NCBI GenBank assembly: GCA_964405835.1
Contig: CAYOPN010000024.1
Span: 1-35,941 of the forward strand
Origin: JAJVIP01 sp964405835
GTDB taxonomy: Bacteria > Elusimicrobiota > Elusimicrobia > F11
DNA: 35,941 nt
Direction of reading: 5' to 3'
The notes under the pieces were generated by a model. The model was not told the DNA's origin, ran no database searches, and was given only the letters and a program-made list of their open reading frames with translations. Shown in pieces: positions 22,530-29,755 of this stretch; position 1 is the stretch's first letter, and each line of letters opens with the position of its first letter. Position numbers and translations under genes: made by a program.

Positions 22530-25295
22530 TTACTGACTTAGAGTCGAGATATTCCCTTCGAGATGCCGTATTCGTTCTTGAGATTCGAGCAATCGGCCTT
22601 TGGCCTTGTTTACTTCTTCGGCCGGCGCGTGCGTAATAAAGTCCGAATTGGACATCTTCTTGGACAACCGTTCGGCGTCCTGGCGGAGGTTCAACAGCTC
22701 TTTTTCGAGCCGTGCCCGTTCTTTTGCGAAATCGATGAGGCCTTCCAGCGGAACATACAGGTTTGCGCCTGGGACCACCGCCGCAGCCGAAGCTTTTGGA
22801 CGCACCACGGTTTTCCCCATCTCAATTTTCCCCACGCGCGAGTTCAGGCATTTCAAAATCACTTCCTGGGAGCGGATCAATTCGGCCGTCTCATCGGACT
22901 GTGGTTTTACGTGCACTTCGATGGGCTGCGTCATGGGAATGTTCATCTCGCTGCGGATCGTGCGCAGTTTGGTCACGATCTCTTGAAGAACCTGCATGGT
23001 GCGAGCGGCCGCCGCGTTGTTGAGGGCTTTCACCGGCTCGGGCCAAACGGACGTCATGACGTGTTGGGATTGGCCAGCGGACTTGGGGATCTTCTCCCAC
23101 AATTCCTCGCTGATGAACGGCACAAACGGGTGCAACATCTTGATGGTGCCTTCGAGAACGGTGGCGAGCACATTGCGCGCGGCGTGCGTGGATTCCGCGG
23201 TCACCGCATGGTCGGCAAAATGTTCACGGTCCACGCGGGGCTTCACCATTTCCAGATACCAGTCGCAGAAATCGGCCCAGAAAAAATCATAGAGACCGCG
23301 GGAGGCCGCATCCAAATCGAACTTCTCGATCGCATCGGTGGTGTTGTGGATGATCTGATTAAACCGGTGCAGGATCCAGCGATCGGCGAGTTCGAGGCCC
23401 GGCGTTTCCGGCGTTACCGGCGTTATTACTTTCATTTCCCCGAGCCGCATCAACATGAAGCGCGTGGCGTTCCAGATCTTGTTTGAAAAGTTGCGGGCCG
23501 ACACGAAGTTCTCTTTGGAAATCTGCATATCGCGACCGGGCGCGGCCGTCTGCGCGAGCGAGAAGCGCACCGCGTCAGCGCCGAACTCTTGGATGAGTTC
23601 CAGCGGATCAATCACGTTGCCGAGCGACTTCGACATTTTGCGTCCCTGTTTATCGCGCACAATGCCGTGAATCAACACATGCTGGAACGGGGTCTTGCCG
23701 AGAAATTCGATGCCGAACATGATCATACGCGCGACCCACAAATAAAGGATCTCATGGCCGGTCACGAGCGTGGCGGTCGGGAAAAAGCGTTTCATGTCCG
23801 GCGTTTCATCGGGCCAGCCGAAAACCGACATGGGCCAGAGCGCGGACGAAAACCACGTGTCGAGCACGTCCGGATCTTGTTCCAATTCCGTCCCTTTGCA
23901 TTTTGGACAAGCTTTTGGAGTTTCTTCCGAAACAATGGGCGGACACGGCGCCTTGGCCGGCGTAGCCGTATTTTGGCGAAGCCGGCAGTACCATACAGGA
24001 ATGCGGTGGCCCCACCAAATCTGCCGGGACACGCACCAATCCTTGAGATTGCGCAACCAAAGCTGGTACGGACTCTCCCAACTTTCAGGGACAATTTTCA
24101 CTTTCCCTTTTTTGTTGGCTTCGCGGCCTTTCTTGGCCATGTACATCATGGAGAGGAACCACTGCTCGGATTCGAGCGGTTCGACCACCGAGTCACAACG
24201 GTAACAGACCGACACGGAAAGTTTGTACGGCTCGGTCTTTTCGAGCAGTCCTTTGGCCTCTAACTCTTCCACCACTTTCTTGCGAGCATCAAATCTATCC
24301 AAGCCGGCGAATGCCGGCCCGGCGGCTTCGGTCATTTTTCCGTCAAAACCAATCACGGTGATGTGCGGCAGGTCGGAACGTTCGGCAATTTCAAAGTCGG
24401 TCGGATCGTGCGATGGCGTTACTTTTACCGCGCCGGATCCAAACGACTGATCCACCACAGCGTCGCCAACAATGGGGATCTCGCGATCGGTCAGAGGAAG
24501 TTTGATGTGCGCGCCAACGAGCCCTTTGTAACGCTTGTCTTTTGGATTCACGGCCACGCCGGTGTCGCCGAGCAACGTTTCGGGACGGGTGGTCGCCACA
24601 ATGATGTAGCCCTGTTCGTAAAGCGGATTGGGTTTTCCCTTCTTGGCGCCGCTGCGGCCTTCTTTTCGGCGGTCCACCAGCGGATAACGGATGTGCCACA
24701 GCGAACCATTGGTGTCTTTGTGCTCAACCTCAATATCAGCGAGCGCGGTCGCGCAGCGCGGGCACCAATTGACCAGGCGCTTGCCGCGGTAAAGCAGCTT
24801 CCTATTATAAAGCTCCACAAACGCATGCCGAACAGCGCGGGAGCACTGCTCGTCCATGGTGAAATGCGAACGCGTCCAGTCCAGTGACGCGCCAAGCTTC
24901 TTGGATTGATTGAGAATGTTGTCGCCGGCTTCTTTGCGCCAGGCCCACATACGCTCGAGGAATTTCTCACGCCCCAAATCGTGGCGCGATATTTTCCCTT
25001 CCTTCATGAGCAGCTTCTCAACCACGTTCTGCGTGGCGATGCCGCCGTGGTCGGTGCCGGGCACCCACAAAGCCGCAAAACCGCGCATGCGGCGGTAGCG
25101 GGTCAAAACATCTTGGATGGTCGCGTTCAGCGCGTGGCCCATATGCAAGGACCCCGTCACGTTCGGAGGAGGAATCACGATCACGTACGGTTTGCCGTCT
25201 TTGGCAGGTTGGAAATACCCGGCCTGGTCCCACACTTCGTACCAGCGGGACTCAACGTTTTTCGGATCGTATGCGGATGAGAGTGGTTCGGTCAT
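22530..25295 (-). CDS. valS: Valyl-tRNA synthetase
   Basis: 921 residues, class I aminoacyl-tRNA synthetase of the Ile/Leu/Val group. HIGH motif as HMGH in PPNVTGSLHMGHALN, the editing (CP1) domain with TTRPETLLGDTGVAVNP, KMSKS in GRKMSKSLGNVIDP, DVLDTWFSSALWP, and a C-terminal anticodon-binding region ending in the coiled-coil arm LIDFAKERARLEKELLNLRQDAERLSKKM typical of ValRS. It charges tRNA-Val. An insertion after VWYC (RLRQNTATPAKAPC) is the translation of a palindromic repeat at 23956-23986 and disturbs the usual YCxxC zinc-site spacing; a following CPKC pair remains. A long palindrome lies 11 nt upstream of the ATG, and no ribosome binding site is visible. Confidence 0.97.
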   Translation of the reverse strand: MTEPLSSAYDPKNVESRWYEVWDQAGYFQPAKDGKPYVIVIPPPNVTGSLHMGHALNATIQDVLTRYRRMRGFAALWVPGTDHGGIATQNVVEKLLMKEGKISRHDLGREKFLERMWAWRKEAGDNILNQSKKLGASLDWTRSHFTMDEQCSRAVRHAFVELYNRKLLYRGKRLVNWCPRCATALADIEVEHKDTNGSLWHIRYPLVDRRKEGRSGAKKGKPNPLYEQGYIIVATTRPETLLGDTGVAVNPKDKRYKGLVGAHIKLPLTDREIPIVGDAVVDQSFGSGAVKVTPSHDPTDFEIAERSDLPHITVIGFDGKMTEAAGPAFAGLDRFDARKKVVEELEAKGLLEKTEPYKLSVSVCYRCDSVVEPLESEQWFLSMMYMAKKGREANKKGKVKIVPESWESPYQLWLRNLKDWCVSRQIWWGHRIPVWYCRLRQNTATPAKAPCPPIVSEETPKACPKCKGTELEQDPDVLDTWFSSALWPMSVFGWPDETPDMKRFFPTATLVTGHEILYLWVARMIMFGIEFLGKTPFQHVLIHGIVRDKQGRKMSKSLGNVIDPLELIQEFGADAVRFSLAQTAAPGRDMQISKENFVSARNFSNKIWNATRFMLMRLGEMKVITPVTPETPGLELADRWILHRFNQIIHNTTDAIEKFDLDAASRGLYDFFWADFCDWYLEMVKPRVDREHFADHAVTAESTHAARNVLATVLEGTIKMLHPFVPFISEELWEKIPKSAGQSQHVMTSVWPEPVKALNNAAAARTMQVLQEIVTKLRTIRSEMNIPMTQPIEVHVKPQSDETAELIRSQEVILKCLNSRVGKIEMGKTVVRPKASAAAVVPGANLYVPLEGLIDFAKERARLEKELLNLRQDAERLSKKMSNSDFITHAPAEEVNKAKGRLLESQERIRHLEGNISTLSQ
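23956..23986. repeat. Palindromic element, GTA/GAA-loop family, copy 3
   Basis: Arms GCCGGC (23956-23961) and GCCGGC (23981-23986), with GTA-GCC, a 7-nt loop and GGC-GAA inside. The GTA/GAA internal loop and the inner GCC/GGC stem match the copy at 4555-4590 exactly, while the outer arms differ. It is translated in-frame in valS next to the predicted zinc-site cysteine. Confidence 0.8.
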
Positions 25296-25306
25296 ATTAA
25301 AAGGAA

Positions 25307-25354
25307 CCCCTCACCCTTGGTCCCTCTCCCAAGGGGAGAGGGTAGGGTGAGGGG
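25307..25354. repeat. REP-like palindrome between groEL and valS
   Basis: Nested arms: CCCCTCACCC (25307-25316) with GGGTGAGGGG (25345-25354), and CCCTCTCCC (25322-25330) with GGGAGAGGG (25334-25342). It shares the inner hairpin and right outer arm with the addB copy at 6421-6455. On the minus strand it ends in TTCC then TTTT, so as RNA it could also attenuate read-through from the groEL side; since valS runs toward groEL, it sits in the valS leader. Confidence 0.8.
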
Positions 25355-25394
25355 CGCCTACTGTTGCTGCGTTATATGTTTTTTGAAGCGAGGT

Positions 25395-27053
25395 TTAGAA
25401 GTCCCCTCCGCCCATTCCTGGAGGCATTCCGGCCGGTGCTCCGCCAGATTTCTTTTCCGGCAGGTCGCAAACGAGCACTTCTGACGTCAGAAGCAGGCTC
25501 GCGATGGATGCGGCGTTCTGCAGCGCGGAGCGCACGACTTTCGTCGGGTCCACGATGCCGGCTTCCACGAGGTCTTCGAACTGACCAGTGGCGGCGTTGA
25601 AGCCGTAGCTGTTCGCGTTCTTGCCTTCGAGGATCTTCGACACCACAACGGCGCCGTCGACGCCCGCGTTCTCGGCGATTTGTTTCACCGGAGCTTCGAG
25701 CGCGCGTTTGACGATGTTGATACCCGACTGTTCGTCGATGTCATCGGACTTCACATTGTTGAGAACGGAAGCGGCGCGCAGAAGCGCGGTGCCTCCGCCG
25801 GGAACAATGCCTTCTTCAACGCCCGCGCGGGTCGCGTGCATGGCGTCTTCCACTTTGAATTTCTTGGTCTTCATCTCGGTTTCGGTCGCGGCGCCGACAT
25901 TGATGACCGCCACGCCACCCTTCAACTTCGCGAGACGCTCTTGGAGCTTCTCTTTGTCGTAGTCGGAGGTGCTGGTTTCGATCTGCGTGCGGATCTGGGC
26001 GATACGGCCTTCGATGTCTTTTTTCTTGCCTTCGCCGTCAACGATGGTGGTGTTCTCTTTGTCCACGGTGACGCGTTTGGCCGAACCCAGTGATGCGAGG
26101 TCCGCTTTGTCGATTTTGAGGCCTTTCTCTTCTGAGATGACGATACCGCCGGTCAAGGTGGCGATGTCTTCGAGCATCTCTTTGCGGCGGTCGCCAAAGC
26201 CCGGGGCTTTAACGGCAACGCAACGGAGACGGCCCTGCAGCTTGTTGACCACGAGGGTCGCCAAGGCTTCGCCTTCCACGTCTTCGGCGATCAAGAGGAA
26301 CGGACGGCCGGTCTGGAGGATTTTTTCCAACAGCGGCAGAAGTTCGCTCATCGCGGAGACTTTCTTGTCGGTGATGATGATGTAGGGGTTTTCGAGAACG
26401 CCTTCCATTCTCTCCGCGTCGGTGACGAAGTAAGGAGAGATGTGGCCGCGGTCAAACTGCATGCCTTCCACGACTTCCATCGTCGTTTGAGCGGACTTGC
26501 CTTCTTCCACGGTGATGACGCCGTCTTTGCCAACTTTGAGAATGGCTTCAGCGATAAGTTCGCCGATCTCTTGGTCATTGGCGGAAACGGTCGCGATTTG
26601 GCGGATTTCCGCTTTCGCTTTCTCTTTTTCTTTCTCGAGGTTGACGGTCTTGGAGGCTTTCTTCAATTGGGCGACGACGGCTTCAACAGCTTTATCGATG
26701 CCTTTCTTGATGTGGGCGGCGTTGGCGCCGGCCGTGATGTTACGAATGCCTTCCTGAACGATGGCCTGGGCCAAAACAGAAGCGGTGGTGGTTCCATCAC
26801 CGGCCACGTCATTGGTCTTCGAGGACACTTCACGGATGAGCTGCGCGCCCATGTTTTCAAACGGGTCTTCGAGCTCAATGTCCTTTGCGACGGACACGCC
26901 GTCGTTGGTCACGGTCGGGGATCCGAATTTCTTGTCGAGCACGACATAACGGCCTTTAGGACCGAGAGTCGCTTTTACTGCGTTGGCGAGTTTGTCGACG
27001 CCGGCCTGGAGGGCCTTGCGCGCTTCGTCGCCGTATTTAATCTGCTTTGCCAT
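25395..27053 (-). CDS. groL: Chaperonin GroEL
   Basis: 552 residues, full-length 60-kDa chaperonin. Nucleotide-binding motifs LGPKGRYVVLD, NDGVSVAKDIELEDPFENMGAQLIREV and DVAGDGTTTASVLAQA; the hydrolysis aspartate in NVGAATETEMK; apical-domain substrate-binding region from about residue 190 to 375; and the Gly/Met-rich C-terminal tail PAGMPPGMGGGDF. With GroES it forms the ATP-driven folding cage. The start is the ATG at 27053 with AAGGAG 9 nt before it, 32 nt behind groES, so it is the second gene of the groESL operon. The MQFDRGHISPYFVTDAERMEGVLENPYI region is typical. Confidence 0.98.
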   Translation of the reverse strand: MAKQIKYGDEARKALQAGVDKLANAVKATLGPKGRYVVLDKKFGSPTVTNDGVSVAKDIELEDPFENMGAQLIREVSSKTNDVAGDGTTTASVLAQAIVQEGIRNITAGANAAHIKKGIDKAVEAVVAQLKKASKTVNLEKEKEKAKAEIRQIATVSANDQEIGELIAEAILKVGKDGVITVEEGKSAQTTMEVVEGMQFDRGHISPYFVTDAERMEGVLENPYIIITDKKVSAMSELLPLLEKILQTGRPFLLIAEDVEGEALATLVVNKLQGRLRCVAVKAPGFGDRRKEMLEDIATLTGGIVISEEKGLKIDKADLASLGSAKRVTVDKENTTIVDGEGKKKDIEGRIAQIRTQIETSTSDYDKEKLQERLAKLKGGVAVINVGAATETEMKTKKFKVEDAMHATRAGVEEGIVPGGGTALLRAASVLNNVKSDDIDEQSGINIVKRALEAPVKQIAENAGVDGAVVVSKILEGKNANSYGFNAATGQFEDLVEAGIVDPTKVVRSALQNAASIASLLLTSEVLVCDLPEKKSGGAPAGMPPGMGGGDF

Positions 27054-27085
27054 AAATCAATTCTCCTTAATAGTAATGAAGCTGC

Positions 27086-27400
27086 TTATTTGCCGATGAT
27101 GCCGAGGATATCGTCCTGGTTGAGGATGAGATGGTCCTGGTCGTCGAGCTTAATTTCCGTGCCGGAATATTTGCCGTAAAGGATCGTGTCGCCAACTTTC
27201 ACTTCGATCGGGATCACCTTGCCTTCATCGGTCGTCTTGCCTTTTCCAACTGCCACCACTTTTCCTTCCTGCGGCTTTTCTTTGGCCGTGTCGGGAATAA
27301 TAATGCCGCTTTTGCGGGTCTCAGCCTTGTCTGCCGGGCGAACCAAAACGCGGTCGCCGAGAGGCGTGATTTTCACGCCGGTTAACACTGCATCTGCCAT
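27086..27400 (-). CDS. groES: Co-chaperonin GroES
   Basis: About 104 residues, 10-kDa chaperonin. ITPLGDRVLVRPADKAETRKSGIIIPDTAKEKPQEGKVVAVGKG, then VKVGDTILYGKYSGTEIKLDDQDHLILNQDDILGII, covers the complete family. The mobile loop that caps GroEL is SGIIIPDTAKEKPQ. The frame opens three codons upstream, but ATG 27400 is correctly spaced from GGAGGTG and gives the usual N-terminus. A sigma70-type promoter, a leader hairpin and a CIRCE-like site lie directly upstream (27403-27511). Confidence 0.98.
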   Translation of the reverse strand: MADAVLTGVKITPLGDRVLVRPADKAETRKSGIIIPDTAKEKPQEGKVVAVGKGKTTDEGKVIPIEVKVGDTILYGKYSGTEIKLDDQDHLILNQDDILGIIGK

Positions 27401-27402
27401 AA

Positions 27403-27429
27403 TTGGCACCTCCGTAAATTGACTGCTAA
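27403..27429 (-). promoter_or_regulatory. Degenerate CIRCE-like site overlapping the groES ribosome binding site
   Basis: On the minus strand TTAGCAGTC (27429-27421) is followed by 9 nt and AGGTGCCAA (27411-27403). The CIRCE consensus bound by HrcA is TTAGCACTC, 9 nt, GAGTGCTAA: the halves match 8 of 9 and 6 of 9. A perfect half-site TTAGCACTC also occurs at 27531-27523, just upstream of the -35. HrcA control is plausible but the sites are degenerate. Confidence 0.45.
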
Positions 27430-27444
27430 CTTTCAGTCCTGAAA

Positions 27445-27471
27445 AATGCCCGAGCAGAACGCCCGGGCATT
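27445..27471 (-). promoter_or_regulatory. Stem-loop in groES leader / era terminator candidate
   Basis: AATGCCCG (27445-27452) and CGGGCATT (27464-27471) form an 8-bp stem, followed on the minus strand by a short T run (TTTTTC counting the last stem bases). It lies just downstream of the predicted groES transcription start, so it may act as a 5' stabilising hairpin, and at the same time as a weak terminator for era. Confidence 0.6.
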
Positions 27472-27483
27472 CAAGTGGCGGGG

Positions 27484-27511
27484 ATTATAGCCAGCAGGTT
27501 ATTTTTGTCAA
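27484..27511 (-). promoter_or_regulatory. groES-groEL promoter
   Basis: Perfect consensus hexamers on the minus strand: TTGACA (27511-27506) and TATAAT (27489-27484), 16 nt apart. The -35 overlaps the TGA stop codon of era (27510-27508). Transcription should start near 27477, giving a leader of about 77 nt to the groES ATG. Confidence 0.9.
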
Positions 27512-28410
27512 GCGGTCTCGCCGAGTGCTAACTTTAAAAAGTTACTGTCTTGCCGCCAGTTTTTATGGACTTTGACGGTCAATTCCAAAAACACCGGCCG
27601 TCCAATCTGTGCTTCGATCTCTTTGCGCGCTGCCGCGCCCAAATCCCGGACCCCCCGCGCATGAGCCCCAATCACGATCTTCTTCTGCCCCTCGGTTTCC
27701 ACAATAATGGAAGCTTTGATGAGATCCTTGCGCCCCGGCTTCTCAACGAAATTTTCCACCTTTACCAAGCTGGCGTGCGGCACTTCTTCTTGGTAGCGCT
27801 TAAAAATCTGTTCGCGAATCAGCTCCGCCACGTAAAACCGTTCCCAGCGGTCGGTGATCTGGTCGGTTGGAAAATAGGGTTGCGCATCGGGCAGGCGCGA
27901 GATCAGCGCTCCTTTCAATTCATTGACACCCGCGCGGCTTTTCGCGGAAACCGCCATGACCGGCGTCTCGGTGCCCAACATGGCTTGGACTTCGGTCTTG
28001 ATCCGCTCGTAATGAAGTTCGCTGCCGGCCAAATCCATTTTGTTCACGATCACGACCACCGGCTTATTGGATTTCTTGAGCTTGTCGGCAAACAACGCAT
28101 CTTCCGGCGTGTAAGGTTTTGGTTCCAGTATCCATAATAGGACGTCCGCGTCATCGTAAATCGAACGGACGATGGAACGCTTCATGAAGTTCTGAAACAC
28201 GTCTTTGGGGGCGAGCCAGCCCGGCGTGTCGACAAAGACAATCTGGATGTTGGGCTCGTTCAGAATACCGAGGATCGACTCGCGTGTGGTCTGCGGGCGC
28301 GGCGAAACGATGGAGAGTTTGCTGCCAATAAAGGAATTCAACAGCGTCGACTTGCCCACATTGGGCCAGCCGATCAGGCTAACGTAACCGGACTTAAACA
28401 TAGTCGTCAT
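27508..28410 (-). CDS. era: GTPase Era
   Basis: About 300 residues. G1 GWPNVGKST, with Trp replacing the usual Arg of GRPNVGKS; effector region SPRPQTTRESILGI; G3 VDTPG; G4 NKMD; and VSAKSRAGVNELK. The C-terminal KH domain includes IIVETEGQKKIVIGAHARGVRDLGAAARKEIEAQIGRPVFLELTVKVHKNWRQD. Era binds 16S rRNA and helps 30S maturation. The ATG at 28410 is used; an ATG three codons later (28401) is equally possible. The gene lies 8 nt behind the amidotransferase gene, and its stop codon overlaps the groESL promoter. Confidence 0.96.
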   Translation of the reverse strand: MTTMFKSGYVSLIGWPNVGKSTLLNSFIGSKLSIVSPRPQTTRESILGILNEPNIQIVFVDTPGWLAPKDVFQNFMKRSIVRSIYDDADVLLWILEPKPYTPEDALFADKLKKSNKPVVVIVNKMDLAGSELHYERIKTEVQAMLGTETPVMAVSAKSRAGVNELKGALISRLPDAQPYFPTDQITDRWERFYVAELIREQIFKRYQEEVPHASLVKVENFVEKPGRKDLIKASIIVETEGQKKIVIGAHARGVRDLGAAARKEIEAQIGRPVFLELTVKVHKNWRQDSNFLKLALGETA

Positions 28411-28418
28411 CCCGGCAA

Positions 28419-29138
28419 TCAGTAAGCCGGGACGTGCGGGTAAGCCATTTTCAGGTAGGACGTAAAAAATTGTTTCGACAACGGCTCAAGCGCTGCATAG
28501 GCCTTCGGCGTGGACGCGAGGATTTTCTTCGGGTCTTCTCCGGCGGCTTTGATGAAATCTTGCTCGCACGCCGCATTGGCCCAACCGTTCAACATCGCGG
28601 GCGTCACTTCAAAATGAAATTGCAGCGCGTAGGCGTTTTGGCCCCACCGGAAAGCCTGGGATTTGCAATGCGGCGTGCGGGCCAGGTGCGCGGCCCCCTT
28701 TGGGATATTGAACGTGTCGCCGTGCCAATGCAGCACGTTGATGCTCGCTGGAAAACTTTTGAAGAGCGGATCGTTCTTGGCGGCAGGGGCCATGTGGAGC
28801 GGATGCCAGCCAACTTCTTTTTTGTCGTTTGGAAAAATTTTCTCGCCCAACGCCTTGGCCATCAACTGCGCGCCCAAACAAATCCCCAACACGGGCTTTC
28901 CTTCGGAGAGAGTTTTCTCAATGAGTTGAACTTCGGGAAGCAGGAACGGATATTTGAGGGTCTCGTCCACGTTCATGGCGCCGCCCATAACGATCAATCC
29001 ATCCAAGTCGCTGGTATCACGCGGCAGGCCTTCACCGTCATGCAGGTGCACATCTTTGAACGGGAACTTAAGATCCTTGAGAACGTCGCCGATGAGGCCG
29101 ACGGTTTCACCGGGACTGTGATAAAGCGCGTAAATCAT
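28419..29138 (-). CDS. Class I glutamine amidotransferase (GMP synthase-like)
   Basis: 239 residues, stand-alone triad glutaminase domain of the GATase1 superfamily. The nucleophile elbow is GICLGAQ (Cys at about residue 88), and the catalytic His is in LQFHFEV (about 176). The oxyanion strand is LIVMGGAMNVDE; WHPLHMAP and LHWHGDTFNIPKGA are typical of the YfeJ/GMP-synthase-like group that includes gamma-glutamyl-peptide hydrolases. No synthetase domain is attached, so it is probably a hydrolase or a glutaminase partner of unknown pathway. Start ATG 29138, divergent from the cNMP-binding gene, and first in the run amidotransferase-era. Confidence 0.92.
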   Translation of the reverse strand: MIYALYHSPGETVGLIGDVLKDLKFPFKDVHLHDGEGLPRDTSDLDGLIVMGGAMNVDETLKYPFLLPEVQLIEKTLSEGKPVLGICLGAQLMAKALGEKIFPNDKKEVGWHPLHMAPAAKNDPLFKSFPASINVLHWHGDTFNIPKGAAHLARTPHCKSQAFRWGQNAYALQFHFEVTPAMLNGWANAACEQDFIKAAGEDPKKILASTPKAYAALEPLSKQFFTSYLKMAYPHVPAY

Positions 29139-29159
29139 GGTGTGAAGTTTACCAAACGG

Positions 29160-29188
29160 TCGACTTAGAGTTTATTTTGGGTTACACT
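29160..29188 (+). promoter_or_regulatory. Promoter of the cNMP-binding gene, leaderless type
   Basis: TACACT at 29183-29188 is a good -10, with TCGACT (29160-29165) as a 4-of-6 -35 at 17 nt spacing. The -10 ends 7 nt before the ATG at 29196, and no ribosome binding site exists, so transcription should begin at or next to the start codon. Confidence 0.5.
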
Positions 29189-29195
29189 CGCAGCC

Positions 29196-29693
29196 ATGAC
29201 CAACCCAGTAGAGCTGGACCCGAAAGAATACGTTGTCGTTCTAGGGCTTTTGAAGATGATCGATTTCCTTAAGGACGTTCCGGAAGCGGAATTGAAAAAC
29301 GTGCTGTTTTCACTGCAGAAAGAGAAATTCCCCCCAAGCAAAACCATTTTATTTCAGGGTGAAATTGCCAACCGACTTTTCATTATCCGCCAGGGCAACG
29401 TGACCATCACCACAAAAAACAAAGGCACTAAACTCACGTTGGCGGAACTGGGTCCGGGAATGTATTTCGGAGAGATTTCTTTACTGCGCCCCATGTCCGC
29501 CACCGCCACCGCCACGGCCGGAGAAGCGGGCGCTGACCTCATCATTTTGACCCACGACGCCATGTCGGCGGTCGCCAAAAAAATCCCGGACTTCCAAGAC
29601 CGGATCAAGAAAGTAATCGATGCCCGCCTCGCCTCAAAAAAGCAAATCAAAGACAAAGACAGCGACGGCGAGCCCGACCAGCCCAAAAGCTGA
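29196..29693 (+). CDS. Cyclic nucleotide-binding domain protein
   Basis: 165 residues with one cNMP-binding (CRP-like) beta-roll: MIDFLKDVPEAELKNVLFSLQKEKFPPSKTILFQGEIANRLFIIRQGNVTI, then LAELGPGMYFGEISLLRPMSATATATAGE and the hinge helix IILTHDAMSAVAKKIPDF. There is no HTH output domain; the C-terminus is a lysine/aspartate-rich tail. The phosphate-binding cassette reads FGEISLL followed by PMSATA, with Met where Arg normally contacts the cyclic phosphate, so nucleotide binding may be lost or altered. The protein may be a signalling adaptor for the kinase encoded 62 nt downstream. Confidence 0.9.
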   Translation: MTNPVELDPKEYVVVLGLLKMIDFLKDVPEAELKNVLFSLQKEKFPPSKTILFQGEIANRLFIIRQGNVTITTKNKGTKLTLAELGPGMYFGEISLLRPMSATATATAGEAGADLIILTHDAMSAVAKKIPDFQDRIKKVIDARLASKKQIKDKDSDGEPDQPKS

Positions 29694-29718
29694 CCCAAAA
29701 ACATATTCATATCAGGGG

Positions 29719-29747
29719 TTGAAAAGCTCTTCCACTCCCATTACTTT
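29719..29747 (+). promoter_or_regulatory. Promoter of the Ser/Thr kinase gene, leaderless type
   Basis: TTGAAA (29719-29724), 17-nt spacer, TACTTT (29742-29747). The -10 ends 8 nt before the ATG at 29756 and no ribosome binding site is present, again predicting a leaderless or nearly leaderless mRNA. Confidence 0.55.
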
Positions 29748-29755
29748 TGAGTCAC

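Noticed and set aside
22563..23486. 307-residue plus-strand frame opposite valS
   Set aside because: Antisense shadow of a strongly conserved gene; no ribosome binding site or recognisable domain.
24303..24318. GCCGGC...GCCGGC inverted repeat in valS as a further palindromic insertion
   Set aside because: Short, and the encoded GPAFAGLDRFDA fits the normal ValRS sequence, so no insertion is needed.
26442..27179. 245-residue plus-strand frame opposite groEL/groES
   Set aside because: Antisense shadow with low-complexity Gly/Phe/Asp composition, spanning two real genes.
27523..27531. A full canonical CIRCE element at the era end
   Set aside because: Only one half (TTAGCACTC) is perfect; the expected partner 9 nt on matches 5 of 9, so only a half-site is claimed.
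28434..29168. 244-residue plus-strand frame opposite the amidotransferase gene
   Set aside because: Mirror of a gene with intact catalytic motifs; composition typical of antisense frames.
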